From positions 1-64,000 of the forward strand of contig CAKZLB010000076.1 of NCBI GenBank assembly GCA_937124965.1: a stretch of DNA of 64,000 nucleotides. The letters run 5' to 3'. A program made the position numbers and the translations under genes. Of this stretch, positions 28,267-37,686 are shown piece after piece (within the stretch, counting starts at the first letter, position 1; each line of letters starts with the position of its first letter). Under the pieces are notes generated by a model. The model made no database searches, was not told where the DNA came from, and saw nothing but the letters and a program-made list of their open reading frames with translations. The stretch is from an uncultured Bacteroidota bacterium (GTDB lineage Bacteria; Bacteroidota; Bacteroidia; NS11-12g; UBA9320).

Positions 28267-29244
28267 ATGAAGGTGTTAATCATACGATTTAGTTCTATTG
28301 GAGATATCATTCTAACGACTCCAATTGCTCGGGCAATTAACGAGCAAATACCAAACAGTGAAGTACATTTTTTAACAAAAAAACACTTTACCGGTTTGCT
28401 TCAAAATAATCCAAATATCAGTAAAATATGGGGGTTTGATAAAAACGCCAAAGGATTGTTAAAATCACTGAAAGCTGAAAAGTACGACCATATCGTAGAC
28501 CTTCATAACAATCTACGGACAAAGCGTTTTAGTCTTTTGTTAAGGGTTCCAACAAAGCGCTTGAATAAACTGAATTGGCAGAAATGGGTAATGGTTCGAT
28601 TAAAAAAAAACCTGTTACCCGACAAACACATTGTAGATAGAAATTTTGATGTGGTTGCAGGGTTGAATGTTACAAATGACAATAAAGGGTTGAACTATTT
28701 TATTGATGAAACGTGTCAGATACCTGATAGCATTCGAGTCCCAAATCGATACGTTTGTTATGCTATTGGTGGTCAACATGCAACGAAGAAAATGCCTCAC
28801 AGCAAAATGATTGAGTTTTGCGATAAATCAGAGATTACCGTTGTTTTAATTGGTGGTAAGGAAGATGAAGAAATGGGTCGAAAACTAGAATCTTCTTGCA
28901 GGAACGTTATTTCGCTTTGCGGAAAATTAAGTATCGACCAGAGTGCTCTAATAATGAAAAATGCCCTTTGGGTTGTTACGCACGACACTGGAATGATGCA
29001 CATTGCAGCGGCTTTAAAGAAAAAAATTATATCAATTTGGGGTAATACGATTCCAGAATTTGGTATGTATCCATACCTTCCAGACGATGAATCCAAATCG
29101 TTCGAAGTTTCTGATTTGCACTGCAGGCCTTGTTCAAAAATAGGCTATGAAAAATGTCCTGTAGACAACTTCAACTGCATGAATCAACAAGATATTGATG
29201 GAATGTTACGCGTTATTGCGGAAAGCGCTTCAATAAGCGATTAA
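28267..29244 (+). CDS. Glycosyltransferase family 9 (heptosyltransferase-like)
   Basis: The start is typical of ADP-heptose:LPS transferases: MKVLIIRFSSIGDIILTTP. The C-terminal donor-binding block is THDTGMMHIAAALKKKIISIWGNT. It is soluble or membrane-peripheral and acts at the inner face of the inner membrane in lipopolysaccharide core building. The 3' end overlaps the convergent lycopene cyclase gene by 32 bases. Confidence 0.92.
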   Translation: MKVLIIRFSSIGDIILTTPIARAINEQIPNSEVHFLTKKHFTGLLQNNPNISKIWGFDKNAKGLLKSLKAEKYDHIVDLHNNLRTKRFSLLLRVPTKRLNKLNWQKWVMVRLKKNLLPDKHIVDRNFDVVAGLNVTNDNKGLNYFIDETCQIPDSIRVPNRYVCYAIGGQHATKKMPHSKMIEFCDKSEITVVLIGGKEDEEMGRKLESSCRNVISLCGKLSIDQSALIMKNALWVVTHDTGMMHIAAALKKKIISIWGNTIPEFGMYPYLPDDESKSFEVSDLHCRPCSKIGYEKCPVDNFNCMNQQDIDGMLRVIAESASISD

Positions 29245-30370
29245 TTAATGCCTTTGTAAAAACTCCTTTTGGCATTTTCGAAATTGTCTTCATGTTTTTT
29301 ATAAACGATGACTCCTCGTCTAAGAACATAAATATATCAGTAACCTTCGAGGTCTTGAACATACTAGAAAACAGCCAAGAACCAAGATGATTTGTTTTAC
29401 TAAGAATGTCGATTAATAGCAAATCATAAAACCAAAATTGGGTCTTTTTTTGACTAACAAGATTCTGAGGGTTTGATTTCATTTGTTCAATTAAAATCTT
29501 AGTGCGTTTAATCGAATTCATAAACGTATAACCTGTGCTTGCTTTGGTCCATCCACCAGCCATACCAATGTGATGAATATGTCTCGAGTTTGCATTCCAA
29601 AATGGATAGCACGTCATTGGAATACAGCCTTGTTCGATTTCTGTTATTTCATAATCAGTAATACCTAACTTACTTAAGTAATCAATAATACCTTGTTCGT
29701 ACTCTTTCGATTCTAACAGATCCTTCGAAAAAAGTGTGTATTCAAATAAAGCCTCATTTGGAGAAGTTGGAAGCACATACATAAATCGCGTATTCTCCTT
29801 TTGGGGAATGGTAAAATCCATAAAAGTAGCAACTTCAGGATTAAATGCTGGTGTTTTCGTTTTTACGAACCAACCAATAAAATGCTGATTGATTAACGGG
29901 TACTTTTTACTGGATTTGTATTCATTCGAAAATAGAATACTATTAAACACTTGAGGAGTTTTAAAGCTTGTTTGAGTTGTCTTCACAACTGCACAATCGG
30001 AAGACTCCTCAACATTAATAACAAGTTCGTGTAGCCAATCAACATTGCTGTTTTTCTGAATTATTGACTTTGCAAAGTGATAAAAGTCTAGCCCCTTAAT
30101 CATCTTGTACGTGTACGGATCAATTGAAGTTTTCAAGTCTAAGTCATGACCTGCAAATCGTATCACATCCCATGAAGAATGTACAATTTCATCTAAAAAA
30201 CCAGTTCCTTCTTCCCAATAACACCAAGTTCGATCATTTGTGGTTTTATCTGAAGCATCAATTATTAAAACCCGCTTAGTTTTGAGAACATCATCGCACG
30301 ACATACGATACGCTAGAAGCAATCCAGCAGCACCAGCACCAGTGATTATTATGTCGTAGTTGTTATTCAA
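29213..30370 (-). CDS. crtY: Lycopene beta-cyclase
   Basis: The 385-residue flavoprotein begins with the dinucleotide-binding motif IIITGAGAAGLLLAYRM. The cyclase-family signatures are NDRTWCYWEEG and later GMAGGWTKASTGYTF. Lycopene cyclases close the end rings of lycopene to give beta-carotene, the precursor of the zeaxanthin-type pigments of many Bacteroidota. The start codon is TTG at 30370. No other carotenoid gene is in the window, so the rest of the pathway must lie elsewhere. Confidence 0.9.
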   Translation of the reverse strand: MNNNYDIIITGAGAAGLLLAYRMSCDDVLKTKRVLIIDASDKTTNDRTWCYWEEGTGFLDEIVHSSWDVIRFAGHDLDLKTSIDPYTYKMIKGLDFYHFAKSIIQKNSNVDWLHELVINVEESSDCAVVKTTQTSFKTPQVFNSILFSNEYKSSKKYPLINQHFIGWFVKTKTPAFNPEVATFMDFTIPQKENTRFMYVLPTSPNEALFEYTLFSKDLLESKEYEQGIIDYLSKLGITDYEITEIEQGCIPMTCYPFWNANSRHIHHIGMAGGWTKASTGYTFMNSIKRTKILIEQMKSNPQNLVSQKKTQFWFYDLLLIDILSKTNHLGSWLFSSMFKTSKVTDIFMFLDEESSFIKNMKTISKMPKGVFTKALINRLLKRFPQ

Positions 30371-30519
30371 CCGTATAATTTGAACTTACAACAAATCTAA
30401 GGTCTAATTGATTTCGGAAACATTGAAAAGTGATTTAAGTACACCTTTCGCTTGTTAGTCGAAATGTGTTGCTAAAAATCCTGAACTCTTTCAACGAATA
30501 TGCAGAATTGACTATTCAC

Positions 30520-31065
30520 TCATTCAATAAACAATGATGGAATCGAGTCTGTTGTTTTGTCAATTACAAAAGCCTTTAAATACTTTGAAAGCCTATTCGA
30601 AATCAAATGTAAAATACCTATTTGGTTGGATGAAAGTAAAGCCAAACTTGATCCATCTTCAAAAACAATATTCATTGCAAAATTTGGAGAGCTTATCCAT
30701 GAAGGTATCCATTTGTTTAACTTTAACGAGCGTAAGGAAATTTTGCGTGCTAAAATCTCCAAATGATCTATTTGATTCATCTTACGCCATTTGCCAAATT
30801 GAAAATTTCCTAATCGTAAGCCACATCGGTAGGTTTGGTTATTAAGGTTGATTTCAACCCCAACCTTACCAAAAACAATTATTAATTGAGGCACGTATAA
30901 TGCGAATAGAAACGGGTTAACCGATTCCAACAAAGAACAGGTAATCATAGTAATAGCTAAGATTGCAAGCAATTTAAACCAGCCTGAGAAATAGCTTTTC
31001 AAACTTGCCCGATAGACATTATTTTTAATGTAACTTTTAATAAATGAATCGTGTGAAGTAGACAT
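30520..31065 (-). CDS. Small membrane protein of unknown function
   Basis: From ATG 31065 (MSTSHDSFIKSYIKNN) the protein is about 181 residues. It has two close hydrophobic helices (LLAILAITMITCSL and FALYVPQLIIVFGKVGVEI) followed by a soluble domain with several basic strands. An open frame extends up to 31155 but adds residues without a clear role. No family was recognised. Confidence 0.5.
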   Translation of the reverse strand: MSTSHDSFIKSYIKNNVYRASLKSYFSGWFKLLAILAITMITCSLLESVNPFLFALYVPQLIIVFGKVGVEINLNNQTYRCGLRLGNFQFGKWRKMNQIDHLEILARKISLRSLKLNKWIPSWISSPNFAMNIVFEDGSSLALLSSNQIGILHLISNRLSKYLKAFVIDKTTDSIPSLFIE

Positions 31066-31327
31066 AATTAGATGATTTATTGTGTTATTTAACATGAAGA
31101 TACTAAAAAACGAGCTTTCTTTTCTTTTAGAATTCTTGATAAAATAGCACCTCATATACTAGAATTATTACCTTTGGTCATCGTTGATGAAAACAAACCA
31201 AAATTCAATTTCCACCTTAAAAAACTCCATTTTTGTTTTATAAAAAGTATTGGCGTAGTAATAACGAGAGGTGTAATTTGTTTTTGTATTCACTTCCATT
31301 ATTCAAGAAAAAGCGTATCAATTTACT

Positions 31328-31813
31328 ATGAGCTCACCGATATCTTCCAATCAATCAGACATCGATAATTTTCATTGGGTACATGAGTCTCTTTATCGTT
31401 CTGGACAACCGAATAAAAGAGATTTTGAACAGTTAGAAAGCCTTGGTTTTAAGTCTATTATTAATTTGAGAAAAAATCATTCAGATGTTGACAAAGCAGC
31501 TACAACTAACTTGACAGTCTTAGAGATACCAATCAACACTTGGAAAATGGATGTCGATGATATCAAATCAGGTTTGAAAGCCATTCAAAACGCAGAGAAG
31601 CCTGTTTTACTTCACTGTTGGCACGGTGCAGATCGAACAGGAACTATTGTCGCTTCATACCGAATGATTTATCAAAACTGGACAAAAGAAGCGGCTATTG
31701 AAGAGTTTAAACACAAGAACTATGGTTTTCATGATAGGTGGTTCCCAAACTTGATAAAACTTTTGGAGAGTCTTAATATTTCACAATTAAAACAAGAGTT
31801 GCTTGTAGATTAA
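31328..31813 (+). CDS. Dual-specificity/tyrosine phosphatase family protein
   Basis: The 161-residue soluble protein has the catalytic P-loop HCWHGADRTG (Cys nucleophile, Arg) and an upstream region SLYRSGQPNKRDFEQL with GFKSIINLRK. This is typical of the bacterial DSP-like or beta-lactamase-hydrolase-like phosphatases. It removes phosphate from proteins or small molecules; the target is unknown. It is 66 bases upstream of egtB on the same strand and may be read with it. Confidence 0.88.
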   Translation: MSSPISSNQSDIDNFHWVHESLYRSGQPNKRDFEQLESLGFKSIINLRKNHSDVDKAATTNLTVLEIPINTWKMDVDDIKSGLKAIQNAEKPVLLHCWHGADRTGTIVASYRMIYQNWTKEAAIEEFKHKNYGFHDRWFPNLIKLLESLNISQLKQELLVD

Positions 31814-31879
31814 TAGGCTGTCAAAAATTTGTCAGCTCATCAAGAACACTTCCGACTTATACACTGTTAGACATACCAT

Positions 31880-33031
31880 ATGCAGCAACTTTATCAGCGA
31901 TATAAAACAACACGGCAACGAACAATGGATATTTGCAAACCATTGAAAACAGAGGATTACATCCCACAACCCGTTGTGTTTGCAAGCCCGGCCAAATGGC
32001 AAATAGCACATACTACTTGGTTTTTTGAGGAAATGATTCTTAAGAAATATGCCAAAGGGTATCGAGAGTTTCATTCAGACTTTAGTTTCCTTTTTAACAG
32101 TTACTACCAATCTGTTGGTGATCGCACACTGCGGGCAGAACGTGGCAACATGACCCGCCCCTTGCTTGAAGAAGTGCTCAACTATAGAGCATACGTCGAC
32201 GAGCATATGCATTCGTTTATTCAAGACATTCCACTACAAGAAACCATTGATTTAGTGGAACTCGGCATCCAACATGAGCAACAACATCAAGAGCTGATGC
32301 TTACAGATATCAAATATTTGTTTGGACATAACCCACTTTTCCCTGTGTATAGCCCGACCAAAGATTTGAGCAACTTTCGAAATAAACATAGTGGTTGGTT
32401 AACAATACCTGAAGGAATTTACAGTATCGGTTATAACGGTGAAGCGTTTTGTTTTGATAATGAAACAGCCTTTCACAATGTCTTTTTACAGACGTACAAG
32501 GTTTCCAAAAGTTTGGTAACAAATGGCGAATATCTTGAGTTTATGGAAGACGGAGGATACCAATCTTTTCAGCATTGGTTAGACGACGGTTGGAGTTGGT
32601 TAAAAACAAACAATATTGAATCGCCGCTATATTGGCATAAAATTAACGGAGAATGGTTCCAATACACCTTGGCTGGTTTAAAGCCATTAAAGCATGATAG
32701 TATTTTAACGCATATCTCGTTTTACGAAGCTAATGCCTTTGCTGCATGGAAAGGCTTGCGTCTACCAACTGAATTCGAATGGGAAATCGCTTCAGATCAG
32801 TTTGAGTGGGGAAAGCGCTGGGAATGGACAAATAGCGCATATTTACCGTATCCAGGTTTTAAAGCTGCTCCAGGCGCAGTAGGTGAATACAACGGCAAGT
32901 TTATGATAAATCAAATGGTGCTTCGTGGTGGTTCGGCAGCTACGTCAGAAGGTCATAGTCGAAAGACTTATCGCAATTTTTTCCACCCTCATTTTCAATG
33001 GCAATTTTCAGGAATACGATTAGCTAAATAA
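31880..33031 (+). CDS. egtB: Ergothioneine biosynthesis sulfoxide synthase EgtB-like
   Basis: The N-terminal DinB-like domain (residues 1-150) has the iron-binding pattern HEQQHQE together with an upstream His (WQIAHTTWFFEE). The C-terminal formylglycine-generating-enzyme-like domain ends with LRLPTEFEWE, LRGGSAATS and FSGIRLAK. EgtB uses iron and oxygen to join the trimethylhistidine made by EgtD to a thiol donor. The next gene is egtD with a one-base overlap (stop/start TAATG). No egtA or egtC is visible, so the thiol donor is uncertain (cysteine or gamma-glutamylcysteine). Confidence 0.92.
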   Translation: MQQLYQRYKTTRQRTMDICKPLKTEDYIPQPVVFASPAKWQIAHTTWFFEEMILKKYAKGYREFHSDFSFLFNSYYQSVGDRTLRAERGNMTRPLLEEVLNYRAYVDEHMHSFIQDIPLQETIDLVELGIQHEQQHQELMLTDIKYLFGHNPLFPVYSPTKDLSNFRNKHSGWLTIPEGIYSIGYNGEAFCFDNETAFHNVFLQTYKVSKSLVTNGEYLEFMEDGGYQSFQHWLDDGWSWLKTNNIESPLYWHKINGEWFQYTLAGLKPLKHDSILTHISFYEANAFAAWKGLRLPTEFEWEIASDQFEWGKRWEWTNSAYLPYPGFKAAPGAVGEYNGKFMINQMVLRGGSAATSEGHSRKTYRNFFHPHFQWQFSGIRLAK

Positions 33032-33987
33032 TGTTAGAACAATTTAAAGCCGATGTTGACGAAGGCTTGAGCAGTCAACCAAAATTTCTTTCCTCAAAGT
33101 ATTTTTATGATAAGTTAGGTGATGACCTGTTTGTTCAAATAATGAACTTGCCCGAATACTACCTAACTCGAGCTGAAATGGATATCTTCCAAAATCAAAC
33201 AGACGCTTTGATTGAAGCTATTCACGTTAAAACTGATACCAACTTTGAACTCATTGAGTTAGGTGCAGGAGATGGTACTAAAACCAAAAAACTACTCTCA
33301 AGGCTTCTTGAAAAAGGTTACGCATTTGAATACTTTCCGATTGACATATCACAAAATGCACTCAATCAATTGGAAGATTCATTGAAACGAGAAATGCCAC
33401 AATTAAACGTTAATCCGCAACAAGGAGATTACTTCAATGTACTGAGTTCATTAAAGCCAAATCAGAAACCTAAAGTTATATTGTTTTTGGGTTCGAATAT
33501 TGGAAATATGATTGATGAGCGTGCGTCGGCATTTATCTACCAGCTTGGTGAAAATGTGCATACAGGCGACAAACTAGTTTTAGGCGTTGATTTGATAAAA
33601 TCAGAAGAAATTGTTTTGCCTGCTTACAATGATGCTTCAGGTGTTACTAGAGCCTTCAATCTAAATATTTTGAAACGAATAAATGACCAATTAGGTGCAA
33701 ATTTTATTCTAGAGCAATTTGATCATGCACCAGAATATTCAGAAGAAACAGGTATTGCTAAAAGCTATATTATGAGTTTGGCAGATCAAGTCGTGCACAT
33801 TGAATCGTTAGACACATCGTATGATTTCAAAGCTGGAGAAAAAATACAAACAGAAATATCCAGAAAATATAATGACGACATCTTAGCAAATATTTTAAAA
33901 CTTACTGATTTCAAAATCATAGAAAAACTAAGTGATCGAAATGGCTACTTTGCCGATTATATAATTGAAAAACAATTCAGTGAATAA
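33031..33987 (+). CDS. egtD: L-histidine N-alpha-methyltransferase EgtD-like
   Basis: The 318-residue protein has the methyltransferase domain seen in EgtD: the start LSSKYFYDKLGDDLF, the SAM motif ELGAGDGTKTKKLL, and FLGSNIGNM. It trimethylates histidine to hercynine, the first step of ergothioneine synthesis. It overlaps egtB by one base and the following racemase-like gene by 8-23 bases, so the three form a tight operon. Confidence 0.94.
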   Translation: MLEQFKADVDEGLSSQPKFLSSKYFYDKLGDDLFVQIMNLPEYYLTRAEMDIFQNQTDALIEAIHVKTDTNFELIELGAGDGTKTKKLLSRLLEKGYAFEYFPIDISQNALNQLEDSLKREMPQLNVNPQQGDYFNVLSSLKPNQKPKVILFLGSNIGNMIDERASAFIYQLGENVHTGDKLVLGVDLIKSEEIVLPAYNDASGVTRAFNLNILKRINDQLGANFILEQFDHAPEYSEETGIAKSYIMSLADQVVHIESLDTSYDFKAGEKIQTEISRKYNDDILANILKLTDFKIIEKLSDRNGYFADYIIEKQFSE

Positions 33988-34648
33988 TCGCTCAAAACAC
34001 CTGGGGATTTTAGGATTAGGAAGCAGCAGTACGTTGTACTACATAAATCAGCTTAACAAAAAGTTCAACGACAAATTTGGAGGCTATAGCACTGCTCCTT
34101 TTTTAATGTTGAATATCAACTTTGACACAATCAATCCATACTTACCCGAAGGTTTTGAGATTTTGGAGCCAATCGTCCTCAACTCCGTCAAAACCCTGGA
34201 AAGAATGGGCTGTCATACCATTTTAATTCCTAACATTACGATACATCGAACCTTGGATAGACTCGAAATAAACGCTTTAAACGTGCTTCATCCAATCGAA
34301 TTAACAGCTAATCATTTAAAAGCAAGTGGTATCGAAGAAGTAGTTTTATTGGGTTCGATTTATACCATGCAATCGAAGTACTTCGAACAATTAGGTGTGA
34401 ATATTATTCGCCCTTCAACAACAGAGATGCAAACCATTGATAACATTCGAAAAGATGTTTACCAAGGTAATATTTCCAAGAAAAATCAATGTCAATTTCA
34501 AGAAGTTATTGGAAGGTATGAACAAGAAGCACCTATCGTTTTGGCCTGTTCAGAATTATCAATGATTGCTGAATCCTGTTTAAACAAGAACACTGTCGAT
34601 ATGGTTGATTTGCAGGTTGAAGCGGCTTTGAAATTTTTGGAAGAATGA
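33980..34648 (+). CDS. Aspartate/glutamate racemase family protein, first Cys missing
   Basis: The fold is that of PLP-independent Asp/Glu racemases: start KHLGILGLGSSSTLYYINQL, then VLLGSIYTMQSKYFEQLG, and the second catalytic Cys region LACSELSMI. The first Cys, expected in a PCNTAH-like motif, is replaced by IPNITIH, so the classic two-base mechanism is not possible. It may be a decarboxylase- or isomerase-like relative, or an inactive form. GTG at 33980 is preferred to TTG at 33965; both overlap egtD. Tight linkage suggests a role linked to ergothioneine, for which no function is known to me. Confidence 0.75.
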   Translation: MNNRSKHLGILGLGSSSTLYYINQLNKKFNDKFGGYSTAPFLMLNINFDTINPYLPEGFEILEPIVLNSVKTLERMGCHTILIPNITIHRTLDRLEINALNVLHPIELTANHLKASGIEEVVLLGSIYTMQSKYFEQLGVNIIRPSTTEMQTIDNIRKDVYQGNISKKNQCQFQEVIGRYEQEAPIVLACSELSMIAESCLNKNTVDMVDLQVEAALKFLEE

Positions 34649-34949
34649 GGGAAGCGATAATCTATTAGAACATGTCGTTTTCAGTTCGTGGGATTCTTCG
34701 CTCAGGTACTTTTGCTATCTCTCCTGATTGTTAAAAACGCTCTGAATGACGTCAAGGTAATAAATGTTAGACTGAAACGCCCTTTAAATACAGAATTTGA
34801 TATTATCACGACCGTGATTATCCTGCTCATTATAACCCCATAATAATCGTCATCAAAATAAATCATTCTGTTTATACAATTTTTCACTAAAAATCCATTT
34901 CAGGGACCTAAAACTATTCACTAAAAACTATTATCTATTCACTATGAAC
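34649..34949. other. Intergenic stretch, nothing recognised
   Basis: About 300 AT-rich bases separate the racemase-like gene from the convergent repeat-protein gene. A 61-codon open frame at 34702-34887 on the minus strand has no supporting features. Confidence 0.4.
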
Positions 34950-37574
34950 CTATCCTCCTTTGCCTTCATATTCTTGCATTTCTTCCATGTATTCGGGTTG
35001 ATCCATGTCCATTTCTTCATTTAATTCAAAATCTTCATGTGTGTATTCGTAATAGATTCTGCCATTTCGCACGTTGATCGTTTGAAGAATTTCACCATTG
35101 TGGTCGTATCGAACAAAATCGTAGTTGCCTTTATCATCAATGATTTTATATATCATTCGATCTGGATAACCGACTTCAGTGTTTGATAAGATATCGCTTG
35201 AATAATCAGCTGAAAGTGCTGTTTTTACATTGCCTTCTTTATCATAAAAAAGCGTGTACTCCAACTCATTGTAATGTGATGCTGTTGAGTACATCTCTTC
35301 AACAATTTTAGTACCGTCCATAGTATCGGAGAAATAAAGCCACTTTCCTCGTCTTACGTTACCTCGATCAATTTTCCCATACCAAACTCCTTTGCCATAT
35401 TCATAATTCAATAAAATCATTTCATCTCGATACCATGGTCGTTTATTAGAATCTTCGTGTTTAACGGTGTACGAAATGATATTCCCACTTTCATTGTAAG
35501 AATACGTCGCACTGTCTTTTCCTTTCTCATCAAAAAATTTGTAGGTGTCCGGAAAGTAATCGTCCCTCGTATTAGTTTGATAATATTGAATTTTGTGCGT
35601 AATTGGATGATATGAGCTCTTTGACGTAAGTCTGAAACTCTCCTCACCGTCTCTATGAACATGTGAGTAATTATAAACGGTGTCGATATAAAAGTGCTGA
35701 CTGTAACACCTATCTAACAAAGCTTTTGAGATAAAATGGCCATGCTTTGTGCGTGAGGTGGATTGGTACTTAATAATGGAATCCTGATCCGACAGTGGTT
35801 TTCCATCAAAACGTTTGATGACTTCTATTTTAGACTTGTTTATTCTAATTCCTTCTCCAGTTATCCGTGACCTCGCAAAAAAGTTTGTGGTATCGCCTGA
35901 TTGATTTCTAGTTAACGTAATAAAGCTGTCTGGTGTTTCTGTAGTGTCCCATGACCAATTGTAATTTGGGTTTGTAACTAGTCGGCGACGTCTTCCATCT
36001 TTGATAGGTTCATAATAATCTGTCAAATTACCTTTGAGGTCATAACCACGCAGGTAAACAAGTTTCCCATTCTTATAAATCTCTTTTTTAGCTAATTGTC
36101 CATTTTTCTCATGATAGTAAAGCCACTCCCCTACTTTATTTTCTTCATCAAAATAAACACCTTTAGAATTAATCACTCCATTCTTGTAATATTCTATCAT
36201 TGTATCTGGCTTATTTTGAGGAAACAATTTTCCTGAAGCGCCATATTTTTTCGAAACTATTTTAGCAACTTTCCCGTTGGTGTAATATCCTGTGGTTGAA
36301 ACTATTTTATCGGTTTTTTTATCCTTTTTTAGTACACGTTCAATATTTCCATTGGGATAGTAAAACGTATAAACCTTCTTTTTTTCATTATTCGTCTGTC
36401 TTAACTGACCATTAAAGTAAAAGGCGTCTTTTTGAATAAACTTACCATTATGAATTACTTCTTTAGATGCAACTGTTCCATGTAAGGAGTCGTAAAACTC
36501 CACAAACTCCTCACGCTCATTATGATTATCAATACGCGTATATTTACGATAACTTCTAGGCGTGTAGCGTACCTCATAATGCAAATTACCTCTTTTATAT
36601 ATTATCGAATCTTCTCTCCCGTTTCTGATATAACCACGCATTGGTTTAACCCATAGCCCATCATACAACTCAGTTCCATGGGTGATTGTATGTCTGGTTT
36701 CACGTTGTTCGCCGTTAATCCATGCATAAAATTTCTCTTCTTTAATTGAGACATTTTTTTTATCTGTATATCTTTTTTCAGTATGCAGCAAATGACCAAA
36801 ACTATCGTATTCTTGAACTTCTAAGGCAATCGGACCAGTGAATTCGTGAATGGAGTCGAATAGTTCATAAGACTTTAGATTACCATTTGGCCAGAACTTT
36901 TTTGAAACTCCAAGTTGTATTCCGTTTTTATAGTTCAAAGAGTCCTTTAAAATTCCTGTTAAATAATAATTCAATTGTATCCCATGCTGCCTACCAAGTG
37001 AATCATAAAACCGTTTGGTTCTAATTTTTCCCGTTAATGTGTCACTAATTATGTAGGCTCCAACTTTACGAAAAGAGCATCCGTATGGACTTTTCCCAAA
37101 CCCTTTTTCTTTATAGGTTGTTCTGCGATCTCTAATTGTGTAATCATAGTTCCTTTCTCCAAAACAAACTTGTTTACCACGTTTATATTCATAATAGATT
37201 TTAGAAGAGCGTTTATATGGTTTTCTCCAACTCACACCGTGCTGCGAATCAAATAAATAAGGAGTAAAACCTGTCGTATCACCGTTCTCGGAATATTGGT
37301 AAACATGATATACACTATCATTTAAATAGAGGTATTCTGTCTGAAGTGGGCCAATTATTCCATTATTGTAGTGATAGCCCTTTCGATTGACTAATTGATC
37401 ATTTCGAAAGGTTTTTTCTGTATAAAATCTTCGGCCGTAAATTGCCCAATGCGCATCACCATTTTTGTCAATGGTTAACAGCATTGTGTTTGATAATGGA
37501 TTTGATTGAGTCAGCCCTATAGTTTTACCAAAAATAAAAAGAGTTACGATGAGTAGAAGACGTTTATAATCCAT
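34950..37574 (-). CDS. Secreted YwqK/MORN-like repeat protein
   Basis: From ATG 37574 (MDYKRLLLIVTLFIFGKTIG) the protein has a signal peptide and about 850 mature residues. These consist of many tandem G-x-x-x-x-YY-x-NG-type units (for example VYTFYYPNGNIERVLKK and DTMIEYYKNGVINSKG), as in YwqK/MORN_2 repeat proteins. Each unit is about 22-25 residues and beta-rich. The tail is acidic (EMDMDQPEYMEEMQEYE). The frame is open to 37706 but that part is not signal-like. Its function is unknown. It is divergent from the WG-repeat gene with a shared 110-base promoter region. Confidence 0.75.
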   Translation of the reverse strand: MDYKRLLLIVTLFIFGKTIGLTQSNPLSNTMLLTIDKNGDAHWAIYGRRFYTEKTFRNDQLVNRKGYHYNNGIIGPLQTEYLYLNDSVYHVYQYSENGDTTGFTPYLFDSQHGVSWRKPYKRSSKIYYEYKRGKQVCFGERNYDYTIRDRRTTYKEKGFGKSPYGCSFRKVGAYIISDTLTGKIRTKRFYDSLGRQHGIQLNYYLTGILKDSLNYKNGIQLGVSKKFWPNGNLKSYELFDSIHEFTGPIALEVQEYDSFGHLLHTEKRYTDKKNVSIKEEKFYAWINGEQRETRHTITHGTELYDGLWVKPMRGYIRNGREDSIIYKRGNLHYEVRYTPRSYRKYTRIDNHNEREEFVEFYDSLHGTVASKEVIHNGKFIQKDAFYFNGQLRQTNNEKKKVYTFYYPNGNIERVLKKDKKTDKIVSTTGYYTNGKVAKIVSKKYGASGKLFPQNKPDTMIEYYKNGVINSKGVYFDEENKVGEWLYYHEKNGQLAKKEIYKNGKLVYLRGYDLKGNLTDYYEPIKDGRRRRLVTNPNYNWSWDTTETPDSFITLTRNQSGDTTNFFARSRITGEGIRINKSKIEVIKRFDGKPLSDQDSIIKYQSTSRTKHGHFISKALLDRCYSQHFYIDTVYNYSHVHRDGEESFRLTSKSSYHPITHKIQYYQTNTRDDYFPDTYKFFDEKGKDSATYSYNESGNIISYTVKHEDSNKRPWYRDEMILLNYEYGKGVWYGKIDRGNVRRGKWLYFSDTMDGTKIVEEMYSTASHYNELEYTLFYDKEGNVKTALSADYSSDILSNTEVGYPDRMIYKIIDDKGNYDFVRYDHNGEILQTINVRNGRIYYEYTHEDFELNEEMDMDQPEYMEEMQEYEGKGG

Positions 37575-37686
37575 TTGCTGTTTATCGATTACAAGTCTAT
37601 TTAAAAAGAAACAAACATCAGCCCGATCCGAAATAATTTTACCTCTTTGAAACTTCGTTATCTTGCACAAAATTGGTAAGCATAGT

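Noticed and set aside
31174-31368. 64-residue frame upstream of the phosphatase gene
   Set aside because: It overlaps the phosphatase start in another frame and has no supporting motif.
34702-34887. 61-residue minus-strand frame between the racemase-like and repeat-protein genes
   Set aside because: No recognisable feature, composition like the AT-rich background.
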